Below, one piece after another: positions 47,351-56,592 of a DNA stretch of 64,000 nucleotides. The notes under the pieces are model-generated. The model saw only the letters and a list, made by a program, of their open reading frames with translations. It did no database searches and was not told the DNA's origin. Origin of the DNA: Paraburkholderia sp. BL21I4N1 (GTDB taxonomy: Bacteria > Pseudomonadota > Gammaproteobacteria > Burkholderiales > Burkholderiaceae). Made by a program: the position numbers and the translations under genes. The first letter of the stretch is position 1. Each line of letters starts with the position of its first letter. The DNA lies in NCBI RefSeq assembly GCF_002973525.1, contig NZ_PVEN01000016.1, forward strand, positions 1 through 64,000, given 5' to 3'.

Positions 47351-48872
47351 GGAGACTGACTCCTTCAACGGAAGCGATCAGGTCGTGGTCCTGCCAACCC
47401 GCGGGGAATTCGGCCGCGACATGGCCACGGAACATGACCAGCACACGGTCACAGGTGCGCAGATCGTCGAGTTCGCCGGACACGACCAGCACGGCCTTGC
47501 CCTCTTCGCGCACGCGATCCACGACGGAGAGCAACGCTTCTTTCGATTTGACGTCGACGCCAGCGGTGGGGTCGATCAGCACGAGCACGTTCGGGTTCGT
47601 GGCGAGCGCGCGCGCCATCACCACTTTTTGCTGATTACCGCCCGATAGCCCGGACACGACATGCTCCGGACCTTGCGCGACGATGCCGAGCGCGTCGATC
47701 ATTTTCTGGCCGAACGCGTTCTTCTTCGCGGGCGGTGCAATGCCGAATTTGCCGAGTAGACGCGCGATCGTCATCGACGCGTTTTCCGCGACCGATTGCG
47801 TCAGCACCAGGCCTTCGTGATGGCGATCCTTCGGCACGCAGCCGATGCCGTGCGCGAGCGCGGCGGGCACATCGCCGGGCGGCAGGATCGCACCGTCCAC
47901 GCTGATCGTGCCGCGTTTGGCCGCGCGCAAACCGGCAATCGCTTCGGCTACGCTCGTGCGGCCGCTGCTTGTGGCACCGGTCAGACCAACCACTTCGCCG
48001 CGCTTCACGGTGAACGACACGTTGTCGTAATCGGAGCCGGCCAGGTCTTTGACTCGCAACGCGATCGCCGTATTGGCGGGCAACGCGTCGCGCGCCGCCG
48101 CATCGGCGACGGCCAGGCCGCCGCGTTCACCCGTCATCGCTTCGATCAACTGTTCGCGCGGCAACGCGGACACCGGCGCGCTGACAATATGCCGCGCGTC
48201 GCGCAGCACCGTCACGGCCTGACAAATCTCGTACACCTCTTGCAGATGGTGAGAGATGAACAGGAAGGTCACGCCTTCGCGCTGCAACTCACTGATACGC
48301 CGGAACAGACGCTTGATTTCGTCGCCGTCGAGCTGCGCGGTCGGTTCGTCGAGAATGATGAAACGCGCGCCGTACGACAGCGCGCGTGCGATTTCCACCA
48401 ACTGCCGCGCTTCCACGCTTAGATCGCCGGCGCGTGCTTCTTCGCGCACGTCGATCTTCCAGTGGTCGAGCAACTCGCGCGCGTCGCGGCGCATCGCACG
48501 CCAGTCGATCACGCCGCCGCGCGACGGCTGACGATTGATGAACAGATTCTCCGCCACGCTCAGATCGCGAATGATCGTCGAATGCTGATAGACGCACGCG
48601 ACGCGTTCACGCCACGCGTCGCGATCCGCGATTGACGGCGCAACCGCGCCGCCGAAGCGTACCTCGCCGGTATCGGGCTTGCGCAGGCCGGTGAGAATCG
48701 ACACCAAGGTCGATTTCCCCGCCCCGTTACGCCCGACGAGTGCATGCGACTCGCCAGGCATCACGCGGATGCTCACGTCGTTCAGCGCGGCGGTCGAACC
48801 GTAGCGTTTGGTGACGCCAAACGCTTCGACCACCGGCACGGAAGGCGTCGGCTCGCTCAGGTGACCGTTCAT
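47340..48872 (-). CDS. sugar ABC transporter ATPase, RbsA type (two ATPase domains)
   Basis: A 510-residue protein with tandem ATPase domains. The first has Walker A GRNGAGKST, signature-like LSVEARQLVEIARAL and Walker B FIILDEPTAQLD. The second has the degenerate Walker A GATSSGRTS and signature LSGGNQQKV with Walker B VLVLIDPTAGVD, as is normal for RbsA/XylG proteins. It drives import of the sugar used by the operon. The ATG at 48872 overlaps the stop of the binding-protein gene in an ATGA, so the two are coupled. Confidence 0.93.
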   Translation of the reverse strand: MNGHLSEPTPSVPVVEAFGVTKRYGSTAALNDVSIRVMPGESHALVGRNGAGKSTLVSILTGLRKPDTGEVRFGGAVAPSIADRDAWRERVACVYQHSTIIRDLSVAENLFINRQPSRGGVIDWRAMRRDARELLDHWKIDVREEARAGDLSVEARQLVEIARALSYGARFIILDEPTAQLDGDEIKRLFRRISELQREGVTFLFISHHLQEVYEICQAVTVLRDARHIVSAPVSALPREQLIEAMTGERGGLAVADAAARDALPANTAIALRVKDLAGSDYDNVSFTVKRGEVVGLTGATSSGRTSVAEAIAGLRAAKRGTISVDGAILPPGDVPAALAHGIGCVPKDRHHEGLVLTQSVAENASMTIARLLGKFGIAPPAKKNAFGQKMIDALGIVAQGPEHVVSGLSGGNQQKVVMARALATNPNVLVLIDPTAGVDVKSKEALLSVVDRVREEGKAVLVVSGELDDLRTCDRVLVMFRGHVAAEFPAGWQDHDLIASVEGVSLHEE

Positions 48873-49903
48873 TTGACGGTATTGCCCCACAAGGCTTTGT
48901 CGTCGACGTTCGCCTTCGTCACGAGCGGCGCGGGCAGTTGGTCTTCGAGAATTCCCGGCGCCAGCTGGATGATGTTGCTACCGTGATCGGTCGGGCCCGG
49001 CTTGAAGGTTTGCCCCGCCAACGCAGCCTTGATATAGAACAGGCCGTATTTCGCGTACGAATCGGCAGGCTGCGACACAGTCGCGTCGATATCGCCGCGG
49101 CGGATTGCATCGAACTCCTGCGGGATGCCGTCATTGCTGACGATCACGACGTGCTTCGGATCGCCCACCGGAAACAGCATCTGCTTGCGGCGCAGCGTTT
49201 GCAGCGTCGGCGACAGATAGACGCCGCCCGCTTGCATGTAGATCCCCTTCACGTCGGGATTCGCGGTCAGCAGACTGTCGAGTGCAGTGGCCGCGACGTC
49301 GCCCTTCCATGCCGCCGGAATTTCCAGCACCGTCAGGCCCGGATAGCCCTTCATGCACGAGCGGAATGCTTCCGACCGGTCGCGTCCGTTCACCGACGCC
49401 AGATCGCCCATGATCTGCACGACCTTGCCCGACTTCACGTGGTCGCCGATGTATTTGCACGCCTTCTCGCCATACGCGCGATTGTCGGCGCGCACCACCA
49501 TCGCGACTTTGCCTTGCGTCGGCGCGACGTCCACGGCCACCACGGGGACGTTTTTCGCCGCTGCGGCGTCGAGCGCGCGGCTGATCGCCGCCGAGTCCAG
49601 CGGGCCGACCACGATGCCCTTCGCACCGAGGTTCAGCAGGTTGTTCATGTCGGTGATCTGTTGCGCGGGATCGCCGTTCGAATTGACCGGCGCGAGGATA
49701 TCGAGGCCCGAATCCTTCGCGTATTTGGGCAGATAGTTGTTGTACGACTGCCAGAACGGCGACGTGAGCAGCGGCAGATCGAGGCCGATCTTGCCGGTGT
49801 CGGCCTGGGCGGTACCGGCAGCGCCGAGACTGGCGATGCAAGCCGCGGCGGCCATGGTGAAGAGCGAACGGCGGACCGCGTGCGGCCTTTTGGCGAACGA
49901 CAT
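48869..49903 (-). CDS. periplasmic sugar-binding protein, RbsB type
   Basis: A 344-residue exported protein; signal peptide about 1-34 (ends GTAQADTGK). It has the type I periplasmic-binding fold of sugar importers: GLDLPLLTSPFWQSYNNYLP, MNNLLNLGAKGIVVGPLD and VIVSNDGIPQEFDAIRRGDI. Context says the ligand is L-fucose or a similar 6-deoxy or pentose sugar. AAGGAGA lies before the ATG. It is first in the nine-gene operon, as expected for the most abundant component. Confidence 0.9.
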   Translation of the reverse strand: MSFAKRPHAVRRSLFTMAAAACIASLGAAGTAQADTGKIGLDLPLLTSPFWQSYNNYLPKYAKDSGLDILAPVNSNGDPAQQITDMNNLLNLGAKGIVVGPLDSAAISRALDAAAAKNVPVVAVDVAPTQGKVAMVVRADNRAYGEKACKYIGDHVKSGKVVQIMGDLASVNGRDRSEAFRSCMKGYPGLTVLEIPAAWKGDVAATALDSLLTANPDVKGIYMQAGGVYLSPTLQTLRRKQMLFPVGDPKHVVIVSNDGIPQEFDAIRRGDIDATVSQPADSYAKYGLFYIKAALAGQTFKPGPTDHGSNIIQLAPGILEDQLPAPLVTKANVDDKALWGNTVK

Positions 49904-50215
49904 GGTTGTCTCCTTTGGCGGGCGGGAGTCGCGCTTTGGCACTGACTCCGGCCCCATGCAAGGCACTGCGTTGTGGGAACGGCGTGGACCGGACCTTGAC
50001 GGCCGGCACTTCGTCCTGCGCTTTCTTATCGTGTATTGGCGTGCGTCTATTCACCAATGAACGTATTATTCATATACGGACTTTTCGAAGTCAAGGAAAG
50101 TGCACTGCAGCATGCCCCCGTGTTTTCCCTGGAGATCGTCCGCTCGCTAGAGATTCGCCCCGCACTTACACTCACGCGCCAGATAATGAGAAAAAGCCAC
50201 GGAACCTCGCTCACC
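49904..50215. other. 312-bp divergent regulatory region (fucose operon / IclR gene)
   Basis: No gene seen unless the IclR start is further upstream (ATG at 50186 or a longer frame from 50036). It should hold both divergent promoters. A CGTAT-N7-ATACG palindrome is at 50062-50078. Confidence 0.65.
50062..50078. promoter_or_regulatory. putative IclR operator
   Basis: Inverted repeat CGTAT-N7-ATACG in an AT-rich stretch midway between the divergent operon and its likely regulator. The size and AT-rich centre fit IclR-family operators, but only one copy is seen. Confidence 0.4.
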
Positions 50216-51004
50216 ATGGACGCAGACGACAAAGACGACGCCGACCGTTACCGCGCCCCCGCGCTCGACAAGGGCCTCGACATTCTGGAACTGCTCGCTG
50301 AGCAGAAAGACGGACTGACACGCGCCGAAATCACCAAGTCGCTAGGCCGCAATGCCAGCGAGATGTACCGGATGCTCGAACGCCTGGTGGCGCGCCAGTA
50401 CGTGGTGCGCTCGGCCGCCGGCGACCGCTACTCGCTGAGCCTGAAGCTGTATGCGCTCGCGCACCGCCATCCCCCGATGAACCGTCTGATCGCGGAAGCC
50501 CTGCCGTTGATGCAGCGCTTCGCCGATGCTGCCGAACAATCGTGTCACCTCGTGGTGTACGACCGCGGCAACCTGCTGGTGATCGCTCAAGTGGATGGCC
50601 CCGGCACCTGGGGCATCTCGGTGCGGCTCGGCTCGCGGGTCGGCTTGATCGACACCGGTTCGGGTCGCGTGATGCTCGCGTTTCAGAGCGTCGAGCAGCG
50701 TCAGCAGATGCTGGCCGAACACACCCGGGTGAAGGGCGAGGTCACGATCGATCGCGACGCGCTCGAACAGGCCTGCGAGCGGATTCGCACGGCCGGCTTT
50801 TCGCAGAAGGACAGCCAGCAGACGTTCGGCGTGACCGACGTCACGTTTCCAATCCAGGGACCCGCCGGCCAGGCGATCGCGGTGCTCACCTGCCCGTATT
50901 TGCGGCGCATCGACGAATATGTCGCGCCGACGCTCGAAGCCGCGACCACCCTGCTACGCGAGACGGTGCAGGCGTTGTCGATGTTTCGCGAGGACGTCGG
51001 CTAA
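50216..51004 (+). CDS. IclR-family transcriptional regulator
   Basis: About 262 residues. Winged helix at about 18-85 (LDKGLDILELLAEQKDGLTR, EMYRMLERLVARQYV) and a C-terminal ligand-binding GAF-like domain (about 95-255) with CHLVVYDRGNLLVIAQVDGP and DTGSGRVMLAF. Such regulators bind a pathway intermediate and usually repress the neighbouring operon. Divergent placement makes it the likely controller of the fucose operon. The start is uncertain: ATG at 50216 or 50186, with GGAAC before the former. Confidence 0.88.
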   Translation: MDADDKDDADRYRAPALDKGLDILELLAEQKDGLTRAEITKSLGRNASEMYRMLERLVARQYVVRSAAGDRYSLSLKLYALAHRHPPMNRLIAEALPLMQRFADAAEQSCHLVVYDRGNLLVIAQVDGPGTWGISVRLGSRVGLIDTGSGRVMLAFQSVEQRQQMLAEHTRVKGEVTIDRDALEQACERIRTAGFSQKDSQQTFGVTDVTFPIQGPAGQAIAVLTCPYLRRIDEYVAPTLEAATTLLRETVQALSMFREDVG

Positions 51005-51135
51005 CACGGCGTCCGCAGAGAGTGTCGTCGAGCCGTGGTTAAGCGAAAATCAGTCGCTCGCGCACATGGTTTAGAATGGCGACCCTCTCAAATTTAAGCC
51101 GCATGGGTTCGCTCATGCGCGCGCATCGATAAGCA

Positions 51136-51681
51136 ATGGCGAAACTTCTGACCGATTCCGAATTCCAGCGTTTTTCCGAACTCCAGCAGAAGCAGTCGAG
51201 CTTCACGATCACGCCCGAAGAAGCCGACGAATTGCGCGACATCGTCGCGCATGCGCAGAAGCGCCGCGACGACCGCGCTGCGGCGATGCAAAGCATCGAG
51301 ACGTTCATTCAGCAATTCGACATCAGCCCGGACGAGCTGTTTTCGGCCGAGCAGATCGGCGACGCCGCGCGCATGTTCGGCCTGATTCCGGCCGCCAAAA
51401 AGGAACGCGTGCTGCCGCCGCAATTCACGTTCAACGGCAAGCCGTACCAGTGGACCGCCCGTGCGCTGCCGGACGATATTCGCGTACCCTTGTTCGATGC
51501 GTTCAAGGCCGGTGAATCGGTGAAGTCCTTCATCGCGACGCCGAAGGATGCGATCCGTTGCGCGGCGACGATCGCGCGCCTGGAGCGCGAAACCGGCGCC
51601 GTGTATGCGGACGCATGGCTGGAAGAGTTGTCGGTAACGCGTACGCAGGTCGATGAGGCCGTCGCCAAGCTGCCGGTTTAA
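51136..51681 (+). CDS. hypothetical protein
   Basis: A 181-residue soluble protein. The first 60 residues are helical and charged (FQRFSELQQKQSSFTITPEE, then DELRDIVAHAQKRRDDRAAA), likely a coiled coil. The middle has FSAEQIGDAARMFGLIPAAK and a small motif FTFNGKPYQWTARALPDD, which looks a little like a DNA-binding KPYxW element of H-NS-like proteins but lacks their conserved WSGRGR core. I do not recognise a family. A strong terminator follows. Codon use is normal. Confidence 0.75.
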   Translation: MAKLLTDSEFQRFSELQQKQSSFTITPEEADELRDIVAHAQKRRDDRAAAMQSIETFIQQFDISPDELFSAEQIGDAARMFGLIPAAKKERVLPPQFTFNGKPYQWTARALPDDIRVPLFDAFKAGESVKSFIATPKDAIRCAATIARLERETGAVYADAWLEELSVTRTQVDEAVAKLPV

Positions 51682-51701
51682 GCAGGTTGAGTAGTGAATC
51701 G

Positions 51702-51747
51702 AGCGTCGAGTGAGGCTGTGCGAGTCTCACTCGACGCTATTTTTTTG
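51702..51747 (+). terminator. strong rho-independent terminator
   Basis: Perfect 13-bp stem AGCGTCGAGTGAG / CTCACTCGACGCT around an 11-nt loop, followed by ATTTTTTT. It ends the hypothetical gene at 51681 and separates it from the convergent acyl-CoA synthetase gene. Confidence 0.94.
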
Positions 51748-51759
51748 CGCTGACGCTGG

Positions 51760-54153
51760 CTACGAGGTGGCGTCGGCCGCGTCGTCTAGCGCCATGCGAA
51801 AGCCGACCACGCCCGGGTCTTCCGTCCGCGTGACCGTGAAGCCGCAAGCCTTGGCGAGAGCAATCATCGGACCGTTTTCGCGCAACGCCTCGCCGACCAG
51901 CCAATGGATACCGCGCGCCCGCGCATATTTGATGATACGGTCCATCAGCAATTGACCGAGCCGCCGGCCTTTCTGATCCGAGCGCACCGCCACCGCGAAT
52001 TCGGCCGTTTCGTTGTCGGGATCGGCCACGGCGCGCACGACGCCGAGCGTGCGCGTGAAACCTTCGTCGTTGACGATCGTCGCGATCAGCGCCATCTCGC
52101 GGTCGTAGTCGATCTGCGTCATGCGTGCAAGTTGCGAGTGGTCGAAGCTTCCCACCGCGCCGAAAAACCGCAGGCGCAAATCTTCCGGCGTCATCGCTTC
52201 GACGAAGTCATGGTGCGCGGCCTCGTCTTCGGGACGGATCGGCCGCACCGTCACCTGCAAACCTTGCCAGTCGAGCGTCTCTTCGAAGCGGCGCGGATAC
52301 GGCACGATCGCGAGCCGGCTGCGCGTGGTGGCAATCCTCAGCGTGGGGTTGACGACAACCACGTGTTCCTTGAAAACCCGTAGCGTCAATGCCAGGCCCA
52401 CGATTTCCTTGACGTCGCACACCGCCTGCGAGAGCGCCGTCAACGCGGCCAGTGCCGGCTCGGGCGACACCAGCCGCGCGTAGCGCGAACGCGTGACGAT
52501 ATCGCGCGCCAGCATCGGATTCAGCGGCGGCAGGCCGTAGACGCGCAGCGCTTCGGATACGCCGTCCACCGACGGCGCGACAAAGCGGAACACCGGGCCG
52601 AAGTTGTCGTCGTCGTGGAGTTCCACGGCGATATCGACAACCGGCCGCGTGGACGGTGCGGCGTCGCTTTCCGCGAAATCGGGTTGCGTCTCGACCCGCA
52701 ACCCGAACCGCCGGAGAAACGTCATCGCCGCGGCGCCAGTGAGTTGGTGCTCGCCGGCCGTCAGCGCCTCGCGCGCTTGCGCCTGCGCGGCGTCGATCGA
52801 CGCCGGAATCTGCGCCGGCAAACCTTCTGGCGTCTGCATCAGCAGTTCGCGTCCCATCCGGTAATCGATCAGGCGAGCGAAAGCGCGAGCGAGCCGCTGC
52901 GGCGTCGTATGAACCGGAATGCCTTGCGCGTGCAATGCGTCGCGCGTGGCGGCATCCACGCCGCCGAAGAAGCACGCCAGCAAGCCTCGGTACGCGAACC
53001 GCTGGTTCTCGATCAACGCCTGCGCGACTTCGCCGACCGGTGCGCCATGCGTCGATGCGTGCACCACGAACGCCGTGCCGGTGCTGCGATGGTCCGCGAG
53101 CAGCTTGAGCGCGGTGCCGAAGTGCTCCGGCCGGGCGTCGTCGCCCAGTTGCAGCGGGTTGCCGCCCACCGCGTGCGGCAGAACCTCGCGCAACGCGTCC
53201 GACGCCTCGTCGGGCCACGGCGCGAGCGTGTCGCCGGCCGCCGCGAAGGCGTCGCAGGCGAGCGTGGCGAGGCCTCGGTCGCTGGTAATCAGCGTCGCCG
53301 TCGCGCCGGCCGCGACGCGGCCCACGCCGAGCGTTTCGATTTCGTCGAGCAGATCGTCGAGCGCGTCGACGCGCACCATGCCGGCACGGCGGAACGCGGC
53401 CGTATAGAGGGCGTCGGCGGGATCGGCGCGCCCTGAACGCAGCGCCAGCACCGGCTTGTTGCGCGCCGCCGCGCGCGCCGCCGACATGAATTTGCGCGCC
53501 GCGCGCACGCTGTCGAGTTCGAGCAGAATGGCGCGCGTGCCGGGATCGCTCGCCAGATAATCGAGGACGTCGCCCGCGTCAACATCCGCCTCGCCGCCCA
53601 GCGCGACCGCGTGCGAAAAACCGAGCCCGCGCGCATGCGCCCAGCCGAGCACCGCATTGGTCAGCGCGTTCGACTGCGACACCCACGCGACGCCGCCCGC
53701 CTTGACCGTGCACGACGGCGCGCCGAGATGCGCGCGCAGCGCCGGCGACACCACGCCGAGACTGCCTGGTCCGACGATCCGCAGCAGATGCGGCCGCGCC
53801 GCCGAAAGCGCATGACGCAACGCGAGCCGGTCGTCATCGCTGCGCGCCTCGCCGACGATAATCGCCGCCCGCGTGCCTAGTCCGCCGAGTTTGTGGATGA
53901 TGCCAGGCCACGTGGCCGGCGGCGTGCAGATCAGCGCGACGCTCGGCGCTTGCGGCAGATCGCCGACGTCGCCGATCACCTTGTGGCCGCCCAGGCTGGT
54001 GTGATTCGGATTGACCGGCCACAGCTGACCGTCGAAGCCGCCTTCCAGTACGCGCGCCCACACCATCGCACCGGTGCTGCCTGGCCGCTCGGACGCGCCG
54101 ATCACGGCGACGGATTTGGGTCGGAATAAGGCGTCGAGGTTGCGGACGGTCAC
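51760..54153 (-). CDS. acyl-CoA synthetase (NDP-forming)-like protein fused to GNAT acetyltransferase
   Basis: A 797-residue Pat/YfiQ-like fusion. Order: CoA-binding domain (about 1-130; LFRPKSVAVIGASERPGSTG), succinyl-CoA ligase-like domain (about 145-450), ATP-grasp-like part (about 470-620), and a C-terminal GNAT domain (about 630-790) with AEFAVAVRSDQKGRRLGQLL and VGEALRENGPMIALAKACGF. Relatives acetylate and silence acetyl-CoA synthetase. The synthetase half is often catalytically dead in these fusions. I take the GTG at 54153 as start, with GGAG upstream; the frame continues 71 codons further but without domain content. Confidence 0.85.
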   Translation of the reverse strand: MTVRNLDALFRPKSVAVIGASERPGSTGAMVWARVLEGGFDGQLWPVNPNHTSLGGHKVIGDVGDLPQAPSVALICTPPATWPGIIHKLGGLGTRAAIIVGEARSDDDRLALRHALSAARPHLLRIVGPGSLGVVSPALRAHLGAPSCTVKAGGVAWVSQSNALTNAVLGWAHARGLGFSHAVALGGEADVDAGDVLDYLASDPGTRAILLELDSVRAARKFMSAARAAARNKPVLALRSGRADPADALYTAAFRRAGMVRVDALDDLLDEIETLGVGRVAAGATATLITSDRGLATLACDAFAAAGDTLAPWPDEASDALREVLPHAVGGNPLQLGDDARPEHFGTALKLLADHRSTGTAFVVHASTHGAPVGEVAQALIENQRFAYRGLLACFFGGVDAATRDALHAQGIPVHTTPQRLARAFARLIDYRMGRELLMQTPEGLPAQIPASIDAAQAQAREALTAGEHQLTGAAAMTFLRRFGLRVETQPDFAESDAAPSTRPVVDIAVELHDDDNFGPVFRFVAPSVDGVSEALRVYGLPPLNPMLARDIVTRSRYARLVSPEPALAALTALSQAVCDVKEIVGLALTLRVFKEHVVVVNPTLRIATTRSRLAIVPYPRRFEETLDWQGLQVTVRPIRPEDEAAHHDFVEAMTPEDLRLRFFGAVGSFDHSQLARMTQIDYDREMALIATIVNDEGFTRTLGVVRAVADPDNETAEFAVAVRSDQKGRRLGQLLMDRIIKYARARGIHWLVGEALRENGPMIALAKACGFTVTRTEDPGVVGFRMALDDAADATS

Positions 54154-54520
54154 GGGCGCTCCGTAGAGTGGGAAGGCGCGGCGGCTTGATCGCCGGACGC
54201 GCGTCTTCGTCAGGATAGGCGAAGTCGGGCGCTTGCGCGGCGCTGCGCGAGCGCTCGCATGACAAGTTGCGGATTCCGCTTGATGTTCATCTTCATGCGG
54301 TGGAATTTTTTCCGGCTCTCCAAGCACAATATCCAGCGTCAATGCGACAATCTCAAGCGATGCCAACCGGCATGCCTGAATAAAGACGCGAGCCGATCAC
54401 GGCTCGCGCGGCGCGTGGGAGACAACGCGCGGTCCGTACGCAGTACGGCCATCCATTCCGCAGTGCGGCTCGCACCCTGACCCGCCCGCACCGCATGACT
54501 AAAGAAATAGAAGGTGATGT
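54154..54520. other. 367-bp divergent intergenic region
   Basis: No gene identified. It contains a perfect inverted repeat CGCGAGCC-N6-GGCTCGCG (54387-54408) with no T tract, between the GNAT fusion gene and the LysR gene. It could be a regulator site or part of a leader. Confidence 0.5.
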
Positions 54521-55390
54521 ATGCGACGCTTGCCCTCGTTGATCGCGTTGCGCTTCTTCGAAGAAACGGCCCGTCATATGAGCTTCAATCGCGCGGCGAC
54601 GGCGCTGTGCGTGACGCAAGGCGCGGTGAGCCGGCAGATCAAACTGCTCGAGGAATCGCTGGGCGCGAAGCTGTTCGAGCGCGATCACAAGGGCATTCGG
54701 TTGACGCCGGCCGGGTTGCAGTTCCTGCCGTGCCTGTCCGAGGCGTTCGACACCATCGAGCGCGGCTTCCGCCAAATTACCGCAGCAAAAGGGCAGCGCC
54801 GCCTCGTGGTCGCCGTGCCACCCACCTTTGCGACGCAATGGTTTTCTCCGCGGCTCGGGTCGCTCGCGGTGGAACTGCCTGACGTCGAGCTGTCGATCCG
54901 CACCGAACCGACCAGCGACTGTCATTGCAACATCCGCTTCGGCCGCCATGCGCTGGCCGACGCCCATTCCGAATTGCTGATGATCGAGCGTCACGTGCTG
55001 GTCGGCGCGCCGCGCCTGCTTGGACAGCCGCTCGATCAGTTGCTCGGACAGATGCCCGCGCTGCATGTGCTGCATAACGACGCCCGGCTGGATCTCTGGC
55101 CGAACTGGCTGGCCAAAGCCGGGTTGCCCGCGCACTACGCCGAAAACGGTATCGAGTTCTCGACGCTCGAACAGGCGATTCGCGCCGCGCGCAAAGGCGC
55201 GGGTTTGGCGATCGTCGACCGGAACATGATCGTCGACGAACTCGCGGATGGAAGTCTTGCGCAGTTTTCCGATATCGAAGTGACGGGGCCGTTTGGGTAT
55301 TGGTTGGATGTGGCGCAGCGCCATGCGGAGCTTGAGCATGTGCAGGCGTTTGCGGGGTGGATGCGGGAAGAGGGATTGAAGGTAGGGTAA
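54521..55390 (+). CDS. LysR-family regulator, GcvA-like
   Basis: A 289-residue regulator. The winged helix opens RRLPSLIALRFFEETARHMS and has VTQGAVSRQIKLLEESLGAK, typical of the GcvA-type branch; the effector domain starts near residue 92 (RRLVVAVPPTFATQWFSPRL). GAAGGTGA precedes the ATG. It could control the divergent GNAT-fusion gene, but no clear T-N11-A box was picked out. The target remains unknown. Confidence 0.88.
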   Translation: MRRLPSLIALRFFEETARHMSFNRAATALCVTQGAVSRQIKLLEESLGAKLFERDHKGIRLTPAGLQFLPCLSEAFDTIERGFRQITAAKGQRRLVVAVPPTFATQWFSPRLGSLAVELPDVELSIRTEPTSDCHCNIRFGRHALADAHSELLMIERHVLVGAPRLLGQPLDQLLGQMPALHVLHNDARLDLWPNWLAKAGLPAHYAENGIEFSTLEQAIRAARKGAGLAIVDRNMIVDELADGSLAQFSDIEVTGPFGYWLDVAQRHAELEHVQAFAGWMREEGLKVG

Positions 55391-55422
55391 GGGCTGGAAC
55401 GGTCCGCGATATCCCCGTCACA

Positions 55423-55463
55423 TGTCTCAAAAACCTAAGAATGTTCCGATTTAATTTGAGACA
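55423..55463. repeat. 9-bp inverted repeat with 23-bp centre
   Basis: TGTCTCAAA (55423-55431) and TTTGAGACA (55455-55463) are exact complements. The pair lies 150 bp upstream of the fimbrial adhesin gene, in an otherwise gene-free stretch. It may be a binding site for an activator, or the trace of a mobile element end; neither is proven. Confidence 0.5.
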
Positions 55464-55612
55464 CCGGTGGATCAAAATTCTGGATAGCCACGGCAGCATT
55501 GTGGTAAGGCCGGGAGGGCACCAAGGACGAAAGCTGTCGAGCGTTTCAGTCATGACGTGAGGCAGACGGGCAAGTCTTCTCGCACAACAGCCCCGATCCG
55601 CAGGAACCGACG

Positions 55613-56581
55613 ATGCGCCACCCCATCAACACCACGCGAGCCGCCGTGCGCGTGATTTTGCTTGTCGTTTTTACGTTGTGCTGGACCGCCAACGCGCGCG
55701 CGGACTGCCCCACTACCGGCCTGCCGAAAACGTTCACCTATGGGACGTTGGCCATATCCAATTCGCTCGTGGCCGGCGATACGATTCCCGGCACCGTTCA
55801 GAGCTTCACGCTATCAGGGCAATGCACCAATTCCGCAACATTCGATATACCGGTCGTTGTTTGCGCATCGGGCCAAACCCCTGTGTCTGGAATGCCCGGA
55901 GTATTCACAACGGGGCTGCCCGGTGTCGGTATGCGCATGCGCAACGGTCAAGGCGTCGCGCTTAATCAATCGGGGGCTTGCGGTGCCGATTCGTCGTTGG
56001 GCAGTACCAGTTCGAACGGAAGCTTCAATGTCTCGGGCACGCTTGAACTGGTGAAGACCGGCACCGTGACTGGCGGCACAATCGCTTCGGCCCAGTTCGT
56101 CAGCGGCGTCCTGAATACGGGTATCCAACTCAACAACGGCTCGAACAGACTGACGGTCACGACGGGTGCCATTCGCCCCGTCACCTGTTCTGTCACGGCC
56201 GATACGGCCGCTCAAACCGTCGCGCTACGTCCGGTTAGCGCGTCCGCCTTTCCATCGGCGGGTTCCACGGCCGCGAATACGCCGTTTTCCATCGGCCTGA
56301 CTTGCCAGACGGGTGTTTCGGTGGCTGTCACGTTTTCGTCCACGTCCTCGTCAGGCATGCCGAACGTCATAGCGTCGAACGGTACGGCAACGGGCATAGG
56401 CGTGCAGTTACTCAATGCCTCACGTTCGGCAATTGCGCTAGATAGCCCACTTCAGTTGACTTCCGGTACCACAGGCAATACATCGTTCCAGTTTTTCGCG
56501 CAGTACTACCGTTTGGGTGCCGCATCCGTGACGCCGGGCACCGTCAATGCCACGGCTATATTCACGATGACCTATCAATAG
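55613..56581 (+). CDS. fimbrial adhesin-like subunit
   Basis: A 322-residue exported protein; signal peptide about 1-30 (ends NARAD). It has two domains: an N-terminal beta-rich region (about 31-185) and a C-terminal pilin domain (about 190-322) with PVTCSVTADTAAQTVAL, FSIGLTCQTGVSVAVTFSST, AQYYRLG and the end AIFTMTYQ, which fits a donor-strand pilin. Two-domain subunits of this type sit at the tip of chaperone-usher fimbriae. It lies on the opposite strand from the pilin-chaperone-usher genes and is separated from them by prfC. AGGAACC precedes the ATG. Confidence 0.85.
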   Translation: MRHPINTTRAAVRVILLVVFTLCWTANARADCPTTGLPKTFTYGTLAISNSLVAGDTIPGTVQSFTLSGQCTNSATFDIPVVVCASGQTPVSGMPGVFTTGLPGVGMRMRNGQGVALNQSGACGADSSLGSTSSNGSFNVSGTLELVKTGTVTGGTIASAQFVSGVLNTGIQLNNGSNRLTVTTGAIRPVTCSVTADTAAQTVALRPVSASAFPSAGSTAANTPFSIGLTCQTGVSVAVTFSSTSSSGMPNVIASNGTATGIGVQLLNASRSAIALDSPLQLTSGTTGNTSFQFFAQYYRLGAASVTPGTVNATAIFTMTYQ

Positions 56582-56592
56582 TCGCGTTACCC

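Noticed and set aside
51136..51681. H-NS-like nucleoid protein
   Set aside because: There is a coiled-coil start and a KPYQW motif, but the conserved H-NS DNA-binding core is missing.
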